Source: a bacterium SCSIO 12696 (GTDB taxonomy: Bacteria > Pseudomonadota > Gammaproteobacteria > Pseudomonadales > Porticoccaceae). From it: DNA of 64,000 nucleotides. Shown piece by piece: positions 8,961-21,191 of the stretch (the stretch's first letter is position 1; the number at the start of each line of letters is the position of its first letter). The notes under the pieces were generated by a model. The model worked only from the letters and a program-made list of their open reading frames with translations. It made no database searches and had not been told where the DNA came from. The position numbers were made by a program, and so were the translations under genes. The stretch covers positions 310,001 to 374,000 of the forward strand of contig CP073744.1 in assembly GCA_024397955.1 (NCBI GenBank), given 5' to 3'.

Positions 8961-9703
8961 AGGGCTGGATAGAAGCAACCGTTACAGAAAATAAGCGTTG
9001 GAATCAGCGTCTTTGCTCCCTTCGAGTCAATGCGCCAGAATTGCCAGAATTTCGCGCTGGGCAGTTTTTACGTTTGGGTCTGGAGATCGACGGTGAACTT
9101 GTGGCGCGGCCTTACTCATTGGTTAATGCGCCCCACGAGCCAGAAGCCGAATTCTACTTCAATAAAGTGGATGAAGGGCCGCTGTCACCACGACTGCACA
9201 GTCTGGAAAAAGGCGACAAGCTGTGGCTCTCTAAAATGGTGGCGGGCTTTTTAACCTTGGACGATATCCCTTCCAGTAAGCGCCTGTGGATGCTGGCAAC
9301 TGGCACAGCTCTTGGGCCGTTTCTCTCAATATTAAAAACAGAACAGATTTGGCAGCAATACGATCAGGTAATTCTTGTGCACGGTGTGCGCAGCACGGAT
9401 GAACTGGCTTATGGCGATTTAATTGCAAGTATTCAGAAGCAACAAGGCGAGAGCTTTGTGTTTCTGAAATCCGTTACTCGGGAAATTGCTGTAAATACGT
9501 TGTCGCAACGAATTCCTGATGCGATTGCAGCTGGTCATTTGGAAGCTTTATTGAGGGTAACCATAAATCCGGATGAAGACAGAGTGATGCTGTGTGGCAA
9601 CCCTGGAATGGTGGAAGGCTGTGTGCAGCAACTGGAAGTAAAAGGTTTAAAACGCCACCGCCGCCGTAATCCGGGGCAGGTGGTGATGGAAATTTATAAG
9701 TAA
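8957..9703 (+). CDS. fpr: Ferredoxin--NADP reductase
   Basis: This FAD enzyme moves electrons between NADPH and ferredoxin or flavodoxin. It shows the FAD motif RPYS (residues 51-54), the NADP-binding ATGTALGPF (about 115-123) and the MLCGNPGM segment near the C-terminus. The length of 248 aa is normal for the bacterial Fpr subclass. Its ATG overlaps the stop of the ATP-grasp gene. A functional tie to that cluster is not evident, and the overlap may just reflect a shared operon. Confidence 0.93.
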   Translation: MKGWIEATVTENKRWNQRLCSLRVNAPELPEFRAGQFLRLGLEIDGELVARPYSLVNAPHEPEAEFYFNKVDEGPLSPRLHSLEKGDKLWLSKMVAGFLTLDDIPSSKRLWMLATGTALGPFLSILKTEQIWQQYDQVILVHGVRSTDELAYGDLIASIQKQQGESFVFLKSVTREIAVNTLSQRIPDAIAAGHLEALLRVTINPDEDRVMLCGNPGMVEGCVQQLEVKGLKRHRRRNPGQVVMEIYK

Positions 9704-9767
9704 GTAACGGCCACCGCATTTAGTATGCTTGAAGCCAGAATTTGAAGAAGAGTGGGAAGGGTGGATT

Positions 9768-10139
9768 TTAAATCCACTCCCGATAATTCGCCCAAATCAC
9801 TGTTCCCGCCACCACCAGCAGCCCACCAGCAACCGCTGCCAACATAGGCAAGCCCACTGTAACACCCGACATCTGCGCCAGCCATTGATTAACCGGAGCC
9901 GCAAAGGAAGGCAATAAAGCCGCCGCACAGCCCGTGCCTAAAACAGCAGAGCCAACAATGATCCCGTTCTTTTTGCCATTACTGAGGCGGTTGCCCGGTT
10001 GTGGCGGCAGGTCGGCGATCACGTTGTCGCTAAAGCCGTCGTCCCTTAGGTAGGGTTCTGTGGCACGGGCTGCGCTGAACAGGGTGTCCAGTTCGTCCGG
10101 TTGCGAGTTATCACGATTATCTGAGATAGGTGTATTCAT
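9768..10139 (-). CDS. Candidate membrane anti-sigma or sigma-operon partner
   Basis: This 123-aa protein has an acidic, hydrophilic N-terminal half (DELDTLFSAARATEPYLRDDGF) and two hydrophobic segments in the C-terminal half, separated by a short loop. I do not recognise a family. Its ATG at 10139 overlaps the stop of the upstream ECF sigma gene (ATGA), a layout typical of anti-sigma factors. The membrane topology fits that idea, but no zinc-binding HxxxCxxC motif is visible, so the call is inference. A longer in-frame start at 10160 lies inside the sigma gene. Confidence 0.7.
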   Translation of the reverse strand: MNTPISDNRDNSQPDELDTLFSAARATEPYLRDDGFSDNVIADLPPQPGNRLSNGKKNGIIVGSAVLGTGCAAALLPSFAAPVNQWLAQMSGVTVGLPMLAAVAGGLLVVAGTVIWANYREWI

Positions 10140-10681
10140 GGTGTCACCGTTGTCTGCCAAGCAGAGAGTAGCACTTTTAGTTTTTCCCGACCACGCTGGA
10201 TATGGCTTTTCACCGTACCCAGTGGGCTGTCCATAATTTGCGATATTTCCTGATGAGTGTGCTCCCGCTGTAAATGCAGGTGCAGAGCCATGGCCTGTTC
10301 CGGTGGCAGCTGCGCCAGCGCTCTGGAAATATCCCGGTGAAGGTCCGTTTCGCCGGCAGGGTTGTGAGAGTCGTTGTCGTCTTCATTGTCGGACAGCGGC
10401 TCTGTCGGTTTACGAGAGCGGTAATAGCTGGCGAACTGCCGATAGGCAATGCGGTACAGCCAAGTGTAAAAATTGGCGTCGCCGCGGAAGCTGCCCAGGT
10501 TGGCAAAGGCCTTAATAAAGGTCTCCTGTGCCAGGTCATCCGCCAACGCTTCGTCCCAGCCAGTAAGCTGACGCAAGCTATAGCGCAGCTGTGACTGGTA
10601 GCGGTTAACCAGTTCTCGGTAGGCGCGCTGGTCGTTAGCGGTGAGAACCCTGGCAATCAGGGTTCTGTCGTCGTTATTCAC
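10136..10681 (-). CDS. ECF (RpoE-type) RNA polymerase sigma factor
   Basis: This 181-aa sigma-70 family protein of the extracytoplasmic function class has region 2 around DDLAQETFIKAFANLGSFRG and NFYTWLYRIAYRQ (about residues 48-80). An acidic linker (DNEDDNDS) follows, then region 4 with a helix-turn-helix, HQEISQIMDSPLGTVKSHIQRG. The start is GTG at 10681 with AGGGA upstream. It is followed by an overlapping small membrane protein and preceded by a DUF6249-type membrane protein on the same strand. The signal it answers cannot be read from the sequence. Confidence 0.92.
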   Translation of the reverse strand: MNNDDRTLIARVLTANDQRAYRELVNRYQSQLRYSLRQLTGWDEALADDLAQETFIKAFANLGSFRGDANFYTWLYRIAYRQFASYYRSRKPTEPLSDNEDDNDSHNPAGETDLHRDISRALAQLPPEQAMALHLHLQREHTHQEISQIMDSPLGTVKSHIQRGREKLKVLLSAWQTTVTP

Positions 10682-10699
10682 GAGGCTTGTCCCTAAGCC

Positions 10700-11389
10700 T
10701 TAGTGTTCTAAACCAGAGTTTTTACTTTCCAGCTTCCATACCAGCAGCTGTGCTAGGCCGATAAACAGGGGGATCAAACCCAGCCCTATTGCTTCATCGC
10801 CGCCAGCGATCAGGAAGAAGCTAATAATGCCCAGGCCAACAGCCACCATCACCAAACCTTTGTGCAAGTTGCTTTTGGGGTCTTGCTGCCGCTGCAAGCC
10901 TTGCAGTACTTCAGTGGGGATATCTTTGCCGGCGGATACGTAGTTGTTGATAGTCTCGTGGGTCAGGCGGCGCTTTTTAAAGGAACTGTAGAGCGCAATA
11001 GCAACAATAATGACTGGAGCGCCCAGGCTAAGAATCACCGCTACCAGGCCAATTAACATGCCCATAAATGGCGTGTCGCCGTCGCTGCCGACGCGGATGT
11101 TGATCTCATCCAGCTCTTTTAGCGCTTCTTTGGCGTCGTAAAGGCCCTCACGCAGTTCCTCCCTTTCTTCCTCAGTAAGATCGGATTCTTCTTCCTCTAA
11201 CTTCTTGGTGAGGCGATCAAACAGGCGGTCGATTTTTTCATCCTTGCTGCTTTTTTGGCTTTCTTCCTCTTGCAGGGCCACTTCAATCTGTTCTTCAACA
11301 GGTGTTTCTTCTGGTTCTGCCCAGGCGAGTGGTGCGCTGATAACTAACGCCAATACAGGGGCCAGCAGGGGGGCGATCAGGGTTTTCAT
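10700..11389 (-). CDS. DUF6249-type membrane protein with signal peptide
   Basis: The 229-aa product has an N-terminal signal peptide ending near APLAWA (residue 24), a highly charged Glu/Lys segment likely to form a coiled coil (about 30-95), and three or four hydrophobic helices. One helix is at about 108-132 and a pair is near 178-222. Similar proteins annotated as DUF6249 occur beside ECF sigma genes. GAGGAA sits just upstream of ATG 11389. It is first in an apparent operon with the sigma factor (18-base gap). It could be a sensor or a sigma target; neither is shown. Confidence 0.8.
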   Translation of the reverse strand: MKTLIAPLLAPVLALVISAPLAWAEPEETPVEEQIEVALQEEESQKSSKDEKIDRLFDRLTKKLEEEESDLTEEEREELREGLYDAKEALKELDEINIRVGSDGDTPFMGMLIGLVAVILSLGAPVIIVAIALYSSFKKRRLTHETINNYVSAGKDIPTEVLQGLQRQQDPKSNLHKGLVMVAVGLGIISFFLIAGGDEAIGLGLIPLFIGLAQLLVWKLESKNSGLEH

Positions 11390-11508
11390 GATGTTCCTCG
11401 CAGTGTTTCGAGTGGTTACAAGTTGTGGACGATTGTAGCGGATGAAGCCATAACCGCCTCTTTGAACACTTAGACGCGGGGAGGATGGTGTTTGGATGCA
11501 GGGAATTT

Positions 11509-11548
11509 AAAAAAAGCTGCGAGCCGCGTGATACGGGCCGCGCGCAGC
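11509..11548 (-). terminator. Rho-independent terminator of tex
   Basis: Read on the minus strand, GCTGCG (11548-11543) pairs with CGCAGC (11521-11516), strengthened by inner CGCG pairing, and is followed by seven T. It lies about 30 bases after the tex stop. The same stretch can also fold into an alternative 11-bp perfect stem (11532-11542 with 11557-11567). Confidence 0.7.
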
Positions 11549-11575
11549 TCGTAGCACGCGGCCCGTAGCGGTGTT

Positions 11576-13924
11576 TTAAAGGCGCTTACCTTTATTATTC
11601 TGGGCTTGGCTAAACAGTGCCGCCATAGTGCCGGTAGCCGCTGGTTTTTGCTGGCGTTGCTGGGGTTTGCGGTGATTGCTGGAGTTTCGCGGTGCTGATG
11701 AGCGCTTGTTTTGTTGGCGTGAGTCCTGCCCGGGCTGGTCGTCCAGACGCATAGACAGGCCAATGCGTTTGCGGGGGATATCCACTTCCATCACTTTTAC
11801 TTTGACGATATCGCCAGTTTTCACCACCTTGCGCGGGTCTTCCACAAAGCTGTGGGAGAGGGCAGAGATATGCACCAAGCCGTCCTGATGAACACCGATA
11901 TCCACAAAGGCGCCAAAGTTGGCCACATTAGTGACAGTGCCTTCTAACACCATACCCGGTTCCAGGTCTTTCAGGGTTTCTACGCCTTCCATAAAGGTAG
12001 CGGCCTTAAATTCCGGGCGTGGGTCGCGGCCGGGCTTATCCAGTTCTTTGATAATGTCGGTGACGGTGGGAATGCCGAATTGATCGTCGGTGTAATCCAC
12101 GGCTTTGAGGCTGCGCAGAGTGGCGCTGTCGCCCAACAGCAGTTTCACGTCTTTGTCTTGCTTGTTGGCAATGCGTTCAACCACTTGATAGGACTCCGGA
12201 TGAACCGCTGAACTGTCCAATGGGTTGTCGCCGTTGGCAATGCGCAGGAAGCCGGCGGCTTGCTCAAAGGTTTTGTCCCCCAGACGCGGTACCTTTTTCA
12301 GTTCTTTGCGATCCTTGAATACGCCGTTGGCGTCCCGGTAGGTGACGATATTGTCGGCGATGGTCTGGTTCAGGCCGGAGACCCGACGCAGCAGGGCGGC
12401 GGAGGCGGTGTTTACTTCCACACCCACGGCGTTTACACAGTCTTCCACTACCGCGTCCAGGCTTTGCGCAAGCTGGCTCTGACTAACGTCGTGCTGGTAC
12501 TGACCGACACCGATGGATTTTGGTTCGATTTTTACCAATTCCGCCAGCGGATCCTGCAGGCGGCGGCCAATGGATATCGCGCCGCGAATGGTGACGTCCA
12601 GGTCAGGAAATTCTTTGGCGGCGAACTCGGAGGCGGAGTAAACGGAAGCACCGGCTTCGCTCACCATAATTTTTTGCAGCTTCAGCTCTGGGTGGCGTTT
12701 GATCAAATCGCCAGCCAGTTTGTCTGTTTCACGGGAAGCGGTGCCGTTGCCGATAGCCACCAGCTCAATGCCGTGAGCTGCTGCCAATTTGGCCAATACG
12801 GCAATGGATTGGTCCCACTGGTTTTTCGGCGCGTGGGGGAAAATAGCACCGTGATCCACCAGTTTGCCGGTGGCATCGATCACCGCCACTTTTACGCCGG
12901 TACGCAAGCCGGGGTCCAGGGCAATGGTGGCTTTCAGTCCAGCAGGAGCGGCCAGCAGCAGGTCTTTCAGGTTTTCGGCAAAAACAGTAATGGCTTCGGT
13001 TTCCGCCTGCTGGCGCAAGTCGCCCAGCAAGTCAGTTTCGATATGGGAGTGCAGTTTGACCCGCCAGGTCCAACGCACAACTTCGCCCAACCACTTATCA
13101 GCCGGGCGGCTCTGGTCAGCAATATTAAAATGGCTGGCGATGCGGGTTTCGCAGGGGTGCTTAACAAGAGGACTGGCGTCTTCCGACTGCGGTAAATCCA
13201 CCTTGATATGTAAAAAACCTTCACGACGGCCGCGGAACATAGCCAGCGCTCGGTGAGACGGTGTCTTTTTCAGAGGTTCGCTGTGCTCAAAGTAGTCAGA
13301 GTACTTTGCACCTTCCTGTTCTTTGCCGGGCGCAACATTGCTGTTTAAAACACCTTGATCCAGAATTTGCTGGCGCAGCTGCCCCAACAGCTCTGCGTCT
13401 TCGCTAAAGCGCTCCATCAAAATAAACTTGGCGCCGTCCAGAGCGGCCTTGGTGTCGTCAATTTTGTGATCGGGGTTCAGATAGTTTGCCGCTTCGGTTT
13501 TCGGCTCCAGGCTGGGGTCGTTAAACAGAGTATCTGCCAACGGCTCCAGTCCTGCCTCAATGGCGATCTGCCCTTTAGTGCGACGCTTGGGCTTGTAGGG
13601 CAAATACAGGTCTTCCAGACGGGTTTTGGTGTCTGCAGCGAGAATGCTGGTTTTCAGTTCCGGGGTCAGTTTGCCCTGTTCTTCGATGCTGTTAAGGATG
13701 GTGCTTCGACGCTCTTCCATTTCACGCAGGTAGACAAGGCGATCCTGCAAGGTACGCAGCTGGCTGTCATCCAGGCCACCGGTAACCTCTTTGCGGTAGC
13801 GAGAGATAAACGGCACCGTGGCGCCTTCATCCAGCAGTTCTACCGCAGCATCCACCTGGCGAGCGGTGACGCTGAGTTCGTTGGCAATGGTGTCGACAAT
13901 GGATTTCAGAGTTGCAGCAGACAT
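11576..13924 (-). CDS. tex: RNA-binding transcription accessory protein Tex
   Basis: Tex is a conserved cytoplasmic nucleic-acid-binding protein linked to transcription. At 782 aa it has the usual order: a helical N-terminal domain, a YqgF-like RNase H fold (around [18 protein letters not shown]), helix-hairpin-helix motifs (around [19 protein letters not shown] and upstream), and a C-terminal S1 domain ([24 protein letters not shown]). The tail is basic and low-complexity (Gln, Lys, Arg). ATG 13924 (MSAATLKS) is preferred over the upstream in-frame TTG at 13972. No strong ribosome-binding site is visible before either. Confidence 0.95.
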   Translation of the reverse strand: MSAATLKSIVDTIANELSVTARQVDAAVELLDEGATVPFISRYRKEVTGGLDDSQLRTLQDRLVYLREMEERRSTILNSIEEQGKLTPELKTSILAADTKTRLEDLYLPYKPKRRTKGQIAIEAGLEPLADTLFNDPSLEPKTEAANYLNPDHKIDDTKAALDGAKFILMERFSEDAELLGQLRQQILDQGVLNSNVAPGKEQEGAKYSDYFEHSEPLKKTPSHRALAMFRGRREGFLHIKVDLPQSEDASPLVKHPCETRIASHFNIADQSRPADKWLGEVVRWTWRVKLHSHIETDLLGDLRQQAETEAITVFAENLKDLLLAAPAGLKATIALDPGLRTGVKVAVIDATGKLVDHGAIFPHAPKNQWDQSIAVLAKLAAAHGIELVAIGNGTASRETDKLAGDLIKRHPELKLQKIMVSEAGASVYSASEFAAKEFPDLDVTIRGAISIGRRLQDPLAELVKIEPKSIGVGQYQHDVSQSQLAQSLDAVVEDCVNAVGVEVNTASAALLRRVSGLNQTIADNIVTYRDANGVFKDRKELKKVPRLGDKTFEQAAGFLRIANGDNPLDSSAVHPESYQVVERIANKQDKDVKLLLGDSATLRSLKAVDYTDDQFGIPTVTDIIKELDKPGRDPRPEFKAATFMEGVETLKDLEPGMVLEGTVTNVANFGAFVDIGVHQDGLVHISALSHSFVEDPRKVVKTGDIVKVKVMEVDIPRKRIGLSMRLDDQPGQDSRQQNKRSSAPRNSSNHRKPQQRQQKPAATGTMAALFSQAQNNKGKRL

Positions 13925-14030
13925 AAATAAAGAGGGCCGTTTGGGAATAGAAAGGCGGCGATTATTAACCAAACCGATGACGGCAGGTAGTCTTGTATTT
14001 GCCCGGTAACTGTGGTTTTACTGGGTGTCT

Positions 14031-14681
14031 ATGAGCCTGCCTAATTGCCCACTTTGCCACAGCTCCAATATTCAGCCTTACAGCCGAGACAAGCACCGCC
14101 ACTACCTGAGTTGCCAGCAGTGCCAGTTGGTGTTTGTGCCTGCGGAGCAGCACCTGTGTGCTGAACAAGAAAAGGCAGAATACGACCTCCATCAAAACGA
14201 GGTCAATGACCCCGGTTATCGCCGTTTTCTGAGTCGCCTTTATCTGCCCCTTGCTGAACGCTTGCCTACTGGCGCCGAAGGCTTGGACTTTGGCTGTGGC
14301 CCCGGCCCGGCGTTGGCGGCGATGTTTCGTGAGGTGGGTTATCCTGTGAGTTTGTACGATTGCTTTTACCAGCCGGATTTAGGCGCACTGCAAAAATCCT
14401 ACGATTTTATAGTCGCCACTGAGGTTGTTGAGCATTTGTCGCAGCCAGGGTTGGAGCTACGGCGCCTTTGGGAACGGCTAAAACCTGGCGGTTGGCTCGG
14501 TGTAATGACTAAACTGGTGATTGATCAGGCTGCCTTTCAGCAGTGGCACTACAAAAACGATATGACGCATATCTGTTTCTTTAGCCGCACTACCTTTAAC
14601 TGGTTGGCGAAGCAATGGGGCGCTACCGTGGAGTTTGTGGGCACTGATGTGATTTTGTTGCGCAAACCCGCCACCGAATAA
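14031..14681 (+). CDS. SAM-dependent methyltransferase with N-terminal zinc ribbon
   Basis: A two-CxxC N-terminal ribbon (CPLCHSS and CQQC) precedes a class I methyltransferase fold. The fold shows the SAM-binding GLDFGCGPGPAL (about residue 86), VATEVVEHL (motif IV region) and LKPGGWLGVMT. The length is about 216 aa. The target is unknown. Proteins of this type in Pseudomonas are annotated only as methyltransferases. The start is ATG 14031; an in-frame GTG lies two codons earlier. It is divergent from tex. Confidence 0.88.
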   Translation: MSLPNCPLCHSSNIQPYSRDKHRHYLSCQQCQLVFVPAEQHLCAEQEKAEYDLHQNEVNDPGYRRFLSRLYLPLAERLPTGAEGLDFGCGPGPALAAMFREVGYPVSLYDCFYQPDLGALQKSYDFIVATEVVEHLSQPGLELRRLWERLKPGGWLGVMTKLVIDQAAFQQWHYKNDMTHICFFSRTTFNWLAKQWGATVEFVGTDVILLRKPATE

Positions 14682-14812
14682 AACTGCGGAGTCACAAACA
14701 AGGTAGCCAATATTTACGAAACCGTGGTCGTAATTCTGGTCACGGGTATGAAGCTCGCTTTACACTCAGATCGTTAGGCCAATAACGGACTCCTTAATTC
14801 GGAAGCTAAGTT

Positions 14813-18159
<3,347 letters not shown>

Positions 18160-18182
18160 TTGGTCGTCTTAGGGTTTAAGGG

Positions 18183-18287
18183 CACCACGGGTATTGGGGT
18201 TCCCAGACACGTTACCAGTACATCCATGTAGGCTCCTTGGCCGCTATCCCTGCGGCCAAAGGTCTGGAAACCCCAATACCCGTAGTG
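18183..18287. repeat. Palindromic intergenic element, copy B
   Basis: The 26-base arms (18183-18208 and 18262-18287) are complementary at 24 of 26 positions. The core carries the palindrome TACATCCATGTA (18219-18230) and a perfect 8-bp inner hairpin TTGGCCGC/GCGGCCAA (18238-18245 and 18252-18259). The core is nearly the reverse complement of the core of copy C, but the arms are unrelated. It lies between fadA and its terminator. Confidence 0.92.
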
Positions 18288-18312
18288 CAGCAGGTTTTGT
18301 AGTGACTCCAAC

Positions 18313-18347
18313 AAAAAATGCCCCGCCAATTGGCGGGGCATTTTTTT
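18313..18347. terminator. Bidirectional terminator between fadA and the lipoprotein gene
   Basis: ATGCCCCGCC (318-327 within 18xxx) pairs with GGCGGGGCAT (332-341 within 18xxx), flanked by six A on the left and six T on the right, so it can stop transcription from both converging genes. Confidence 0.9.
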
Positions 18348-18364
18348 GAAACCGGCCAACTGTA

Positions 18365-18673
18365 TTACTTGTGACCCAGCTCATTGAGTTTGTCAGACAG
18401 CTCACCGGCTTTTTCTTCAGCGGCGTCTTTGGCTTCTTCGATTTTATCTTCGGCAGCCTCTTTTACGTCTTCGGCTGTTTCTTTAGCGGCCTCAATGGCC
18501 TCTTCACCCGCTGCTTTGCCTTCTTCAACCAGGTCGTTTGCAGTGGTTTGGGCTTCGGCAGCTGTCGGTGCTTGCTCAGCAGCGGGTTGGCTATTATTGG
18601 CAGAGTCGCCGCCACAGGCAGTCAGCAGCGCCAGCAGGCCGGCGAAAGTCAGTGTAATTGCTTGGTTTTTCAT
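18365..18673 (-). CDS. Small Ala/Glu-rich lipoprotein
   Basis: This 102-aa protein has a lipoprotein signal peptide ending in LLTAC (Cys near residue 20). The mature region is almost wholly Ala, Glu, Lys and Asp in an 11-residue-like helical pattern (EEAIEAAKETAEDVKEAAED). That predicts a long amphipathic helix, resembling LEA-like or YtxH-like stress proteins. ATG 18673 is preferred over 18685 because GGGGAA sits at the right distance. The function is unknown; composition alone does not define a family. Confidence 0.8.
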   Translation of the reverse strand: MKNQAITLTFAGLLALLTACGGDSANNSQPAAEQAPTAAEAQTTANDLVEEGKAAGEEAIEAAKETAEDVKEAAEDKIEEAKDAAEEKAGELSDKLNELGHK

Positions 18674-18840
18674 GGTATTCCCCATTAGTTAAGTTGATTT
18701 GCTAGCTGTTTGTTATAGGTTTGCTGGCGGCGCAAGATTAACCGATTACTGAGCAGTTGCCCAGTGGCATGTGGTGTGGCAAAATCTGCCCCCTTTTTTG
18801 CGGGGGTACTACGTATTGTAGTGATCCCGGTGATTGAATC

Positions 18841-18925
<85 letters not shown>

Positions 18926-18950
18926 TATATGAACGCTTACGAGGAACAAC

Positions 18951-20288
18951 ATGCAGGTTTCCATTGAAACAACTTCTGGCCTTGAACGCCGTCTGACGGT
19001 AGAGGTTCCTGCCGACCGCATTGACAGTGCTGTAGACGCCCGTCTGCAAAAAGAGGCCAAGACCATCAAAATGAACGGTTTCCGAAAAGGTAAAGTGCCG
19101 TTCAAAGTGGTCAAGCAGCGCTATGGCAAATACGTGCGCCAGGAAGTGATGGGCGAAGTGGTGAGCCAGTCGTTCTACGAGGCGGTGTCCCAGGAGAAGC
19201 TGCGCCCGGCCGGGCAGCCATCTTTTGAGCCGGTAAAAGGTGAGGAAGGTGAAGACCTGGAATACATAGCGACTTTTGAGGTCTATCCCGAAGTGGCTCT
19301 GCAAGACTTGAGCAGCGTTGAGGTGGCCAAGCCGGTTGCCGAGGTTGAAGACGCCGATATTGAAAAGATGATCTCGGTATTGCGCGAGCAGCAATCCAGC
19401 TGGAGCGAAGTCGAACGCGCTGCTGCTGAAGGCGATCAGGCCAATATCGATTTTCTCGGTACTAAAGATGGTGAGGAATTTGCCGGCGGTAAAGGCGAGG
19501 GCTACAACCTGGTGTTAGGCTCAAATCAAATGATTCCTGGCTTTGAAGATGCCATTGTTGGCCTGTCTGCCGGTGAAGAAAAAACCGTACCTCTGAGTTT
19601 TCCAGAAGACTACCACGCGGAAGAGCTGAAAGGCGCAGACGTGGAATTTGCGATCAAGGTTAACTCTGTGTCTGAGCGTCAGCTGGCAGAGCTGAACGAC
19701 GAGTTTTTTGCGGCCTACGGTGTGTCCGAAGGTGGTGAAGACAAGTTCCGCGAAGAAGTACGCAGCAACATGGAGCGCGAGCTGAAAAACGCGGTAAACA
19801 ACAAGGTCAAGACCCGTGTAATGAACCAGTTGGCGGAGCTTCACCAGGTTGAACTGCCCAAAGCGTTGGTCACTGGCGAAATCCAGGGCCTTAAGCAGCA
19901 GATGTTGCAGCAATACGGCGGTGGCCAGCAGCAAAATATCGACCTGTCTGTGTTGCCTGACGATATGTTTCAAGCCCAGGCAGAGCGCCGTGTGACACTA
20001 GGGCTGATCGTTGCGGAAGTGGTTAAGGCCAACGAAATCGTTGCTGACCCGGATCGCGTACGTGCTCAGGTTGAAGAGATCGCCAGCACCTACGAAGAGC
20101 CCGCTCAGGTTGTGGAGTACTACTACGCCAACCCCCAGCTGCTTGACGGCATTCAGTCTGCGGTACTGGAAGAGCAAGTGGTGGAGCACATTCTGGACAG
20201 TGCCAAAGTCACCGAAGACAAGGTTTCCTATGAAGATGCCTTGAAACCGGATGCAGAGCCTGTGGCTGAGGAAAAATCAGAGGACTGA
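18951..20288 (+). CDS. tig: Trigger factor chaperone
   Basis: This is the ribosome-associated chaperone and peptidyl-prolyl isomerase (445 aa). It has the ribosome-binding N-terminal domain with the signature GFRKGKVPFKVV (about residues 43-54), the FKBP-type domain (around DQANIDFLGTKDGEEFAGG), and a long helical C-terminal domain ending in an acidic tail. ATG 18951 follows GAGGAA. It shares a likely transcript with tRNA-Leu immediately upstream and is followed by clpP, clpX and lon, the standard order. Confidence 0.97.
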   Translation: MQVSIETTSGLERRLTVEVPADRIDSAVDARLQKEAKTIKMNGFRKGKVPFKVVKQRYGKYVRQEVMGEVVSQSFYEAVSQEKLRPAGQPSFEPVKGEEGEDLEYIATFEVYPEVALQDLSSVEVAKPVAEVEDADIEKMISVLREQQSSWSEVERAAAEGDQANIDFLGTKDGEEFAGGKGEGYNLVLGSNQMIPGFEDAIVGLSAGEEKTVPLSFPEDYHAEELKGADVEFAIKVNSVSERQLAELNDEFFAAYGVSEGGEDKFREEVRSNMERELKNAVNNKVKTRVMNQLAELHQVELPKALVTGEIQGLKQQMLQQYGGGQQQNIDLSVLPDDMFQAQAERRVTLGLIVAEVVKANEIVADPDRVRAQVEEIASTYEEPAQVVEYYYANPQLLDGIQSAVLEEQVVEHILDSAKVTEDKVSYEDALKPDAEPVAEEKSED

Positions 20289-20304
20289 TTTTCCGGGCAA
20301 ACAG

Positions 20305-20338
20305 AAAGGCGAGCTGACTGAACCAGCTCGCCTTTTTT
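20305..20338 (+). terminator. Rho-independent terminator of tig
   Basis: AGGCGAGCTG (20307-20316) pairs with CAGCTCGCCT (20324-20333), followed by a run of T. Confidence 0.9.
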
Positions 20339-20455
20339 GTATCTGAAATTAACCAGCTACTGTCTCTTTGGGTCGTTCCCTTTTGCTCGGCATACAGGAT
20401 AGAATGCTGCTTTTTACCGCCGCTGGCGGGTTCGATGTTCTGACAGGAATCTACA

Positions 20456-21097
20456 ATGATAAACAGCAATTCACAGGCTCCCTTTTCCGTAAATCCGCTG
20501 GATACTCAAAACGTTGGCCTGGTGCCAATGGTGGTGGAACAAACTTCCCGCGGTGAGCGCTCTTACGACATCTACTCGCGCCTGTTAAAAGAGCGGGTGA
20601 TATTCCTGGTGGGCCCGGTGGAAGATCATATGGCCAACTTGATTGTCGCCCAGATGCTGTTTTTGGAGTCAGAAAATCCGGACAAAGACATTCACCTGTA
20701 TATTAACTCTCCCGGTGGCTCTGTTACCGCTGGTTTGTCTATCTACGACACCATGCAGTTTATTAAGCCGGATGTGAGTACCATGTGTATTGGCCAGGCG
20801 GCCAGCATGGGCGCCTTCCTGTTGGCGGCAGGTGCCGAGGGTAAGCGCTATGGTCTGCCCAATTGTCGTACCATGATTCATCAGCCCAGTGGTGGCGCTC
20901 AGGGGCAGGCTACAGATATTCAAATTCAGGCCGAAGAAATATTAAAGTTGAAGCAGCGCCTCAACGAAATCATGGCCAAACACACCGGACAGGAACTGGA
21001 AAAAATTGTTGCTGATACTGAGCGCGACAACTTTATGAGTGCTCAGGAGTCCATGGAATATGGCCTGATTGATCAGGTTCTGGACAAGCGCCCCTAG
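20456..21097 (+). CDS. clpP: ATP-dependent Clp protease proteolytic subunit
   Basis: This serine protease forms the tetradecameric barrel of ClpXP and ClpAP. The 213-aa protein has the catalytic serine in GQAASMGA (S117), the histidine in [12 protein letters not shown] (H142) and a downstream aspartate near the DTERDNFMS segment. AGGA lies about ten bases before ATG 20456. A 94-base gap separates it from clpX; no terminator is seen there, so the two may be co-transcribed. Confidence 0.97.
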   Translation: MINSNSQAPFSVNPLDTQNVGLVPMVVEQTSRGERSYDIYSRLLKERVIFLVGPVEDHMANLIVAQMLFLESENPDKDIHLYINSPGGSVTAGLSIYDTMQFIKPDVSTMCIGQAASMGAFLLAAGAEGKRYGLPNCRTMIHQPSGGAQGQATDIQIQAEEILKLKQRLNEIMAKHTGQELEKIVADTERDNFMSAQESMEYGLIDQVLDKRP

Positions 21098-21191
21098 AAT
21101 CGCGTAGGCTGATGCCAACGCTCTTGATGTTATTTTTGTAAATGCCTGTTATATAAAGAATTTTTAAACAGGTAAGTGTAAGGAATAGAGT

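Noticed and set aside
11470..11763. 97-codon frame with AACYELRAARITRLAAFF ending
   Set aside because: The ending is a translation of the tex terminator hairpins and the rest is antisense to the tex 3' end.
12260..13195. Open frame of 311 codons opposite tex
   Set aside because: It lies antisense inside the conserved tex coding region, with a Gly/Gln/Val-rich composition typical of shadow frames.
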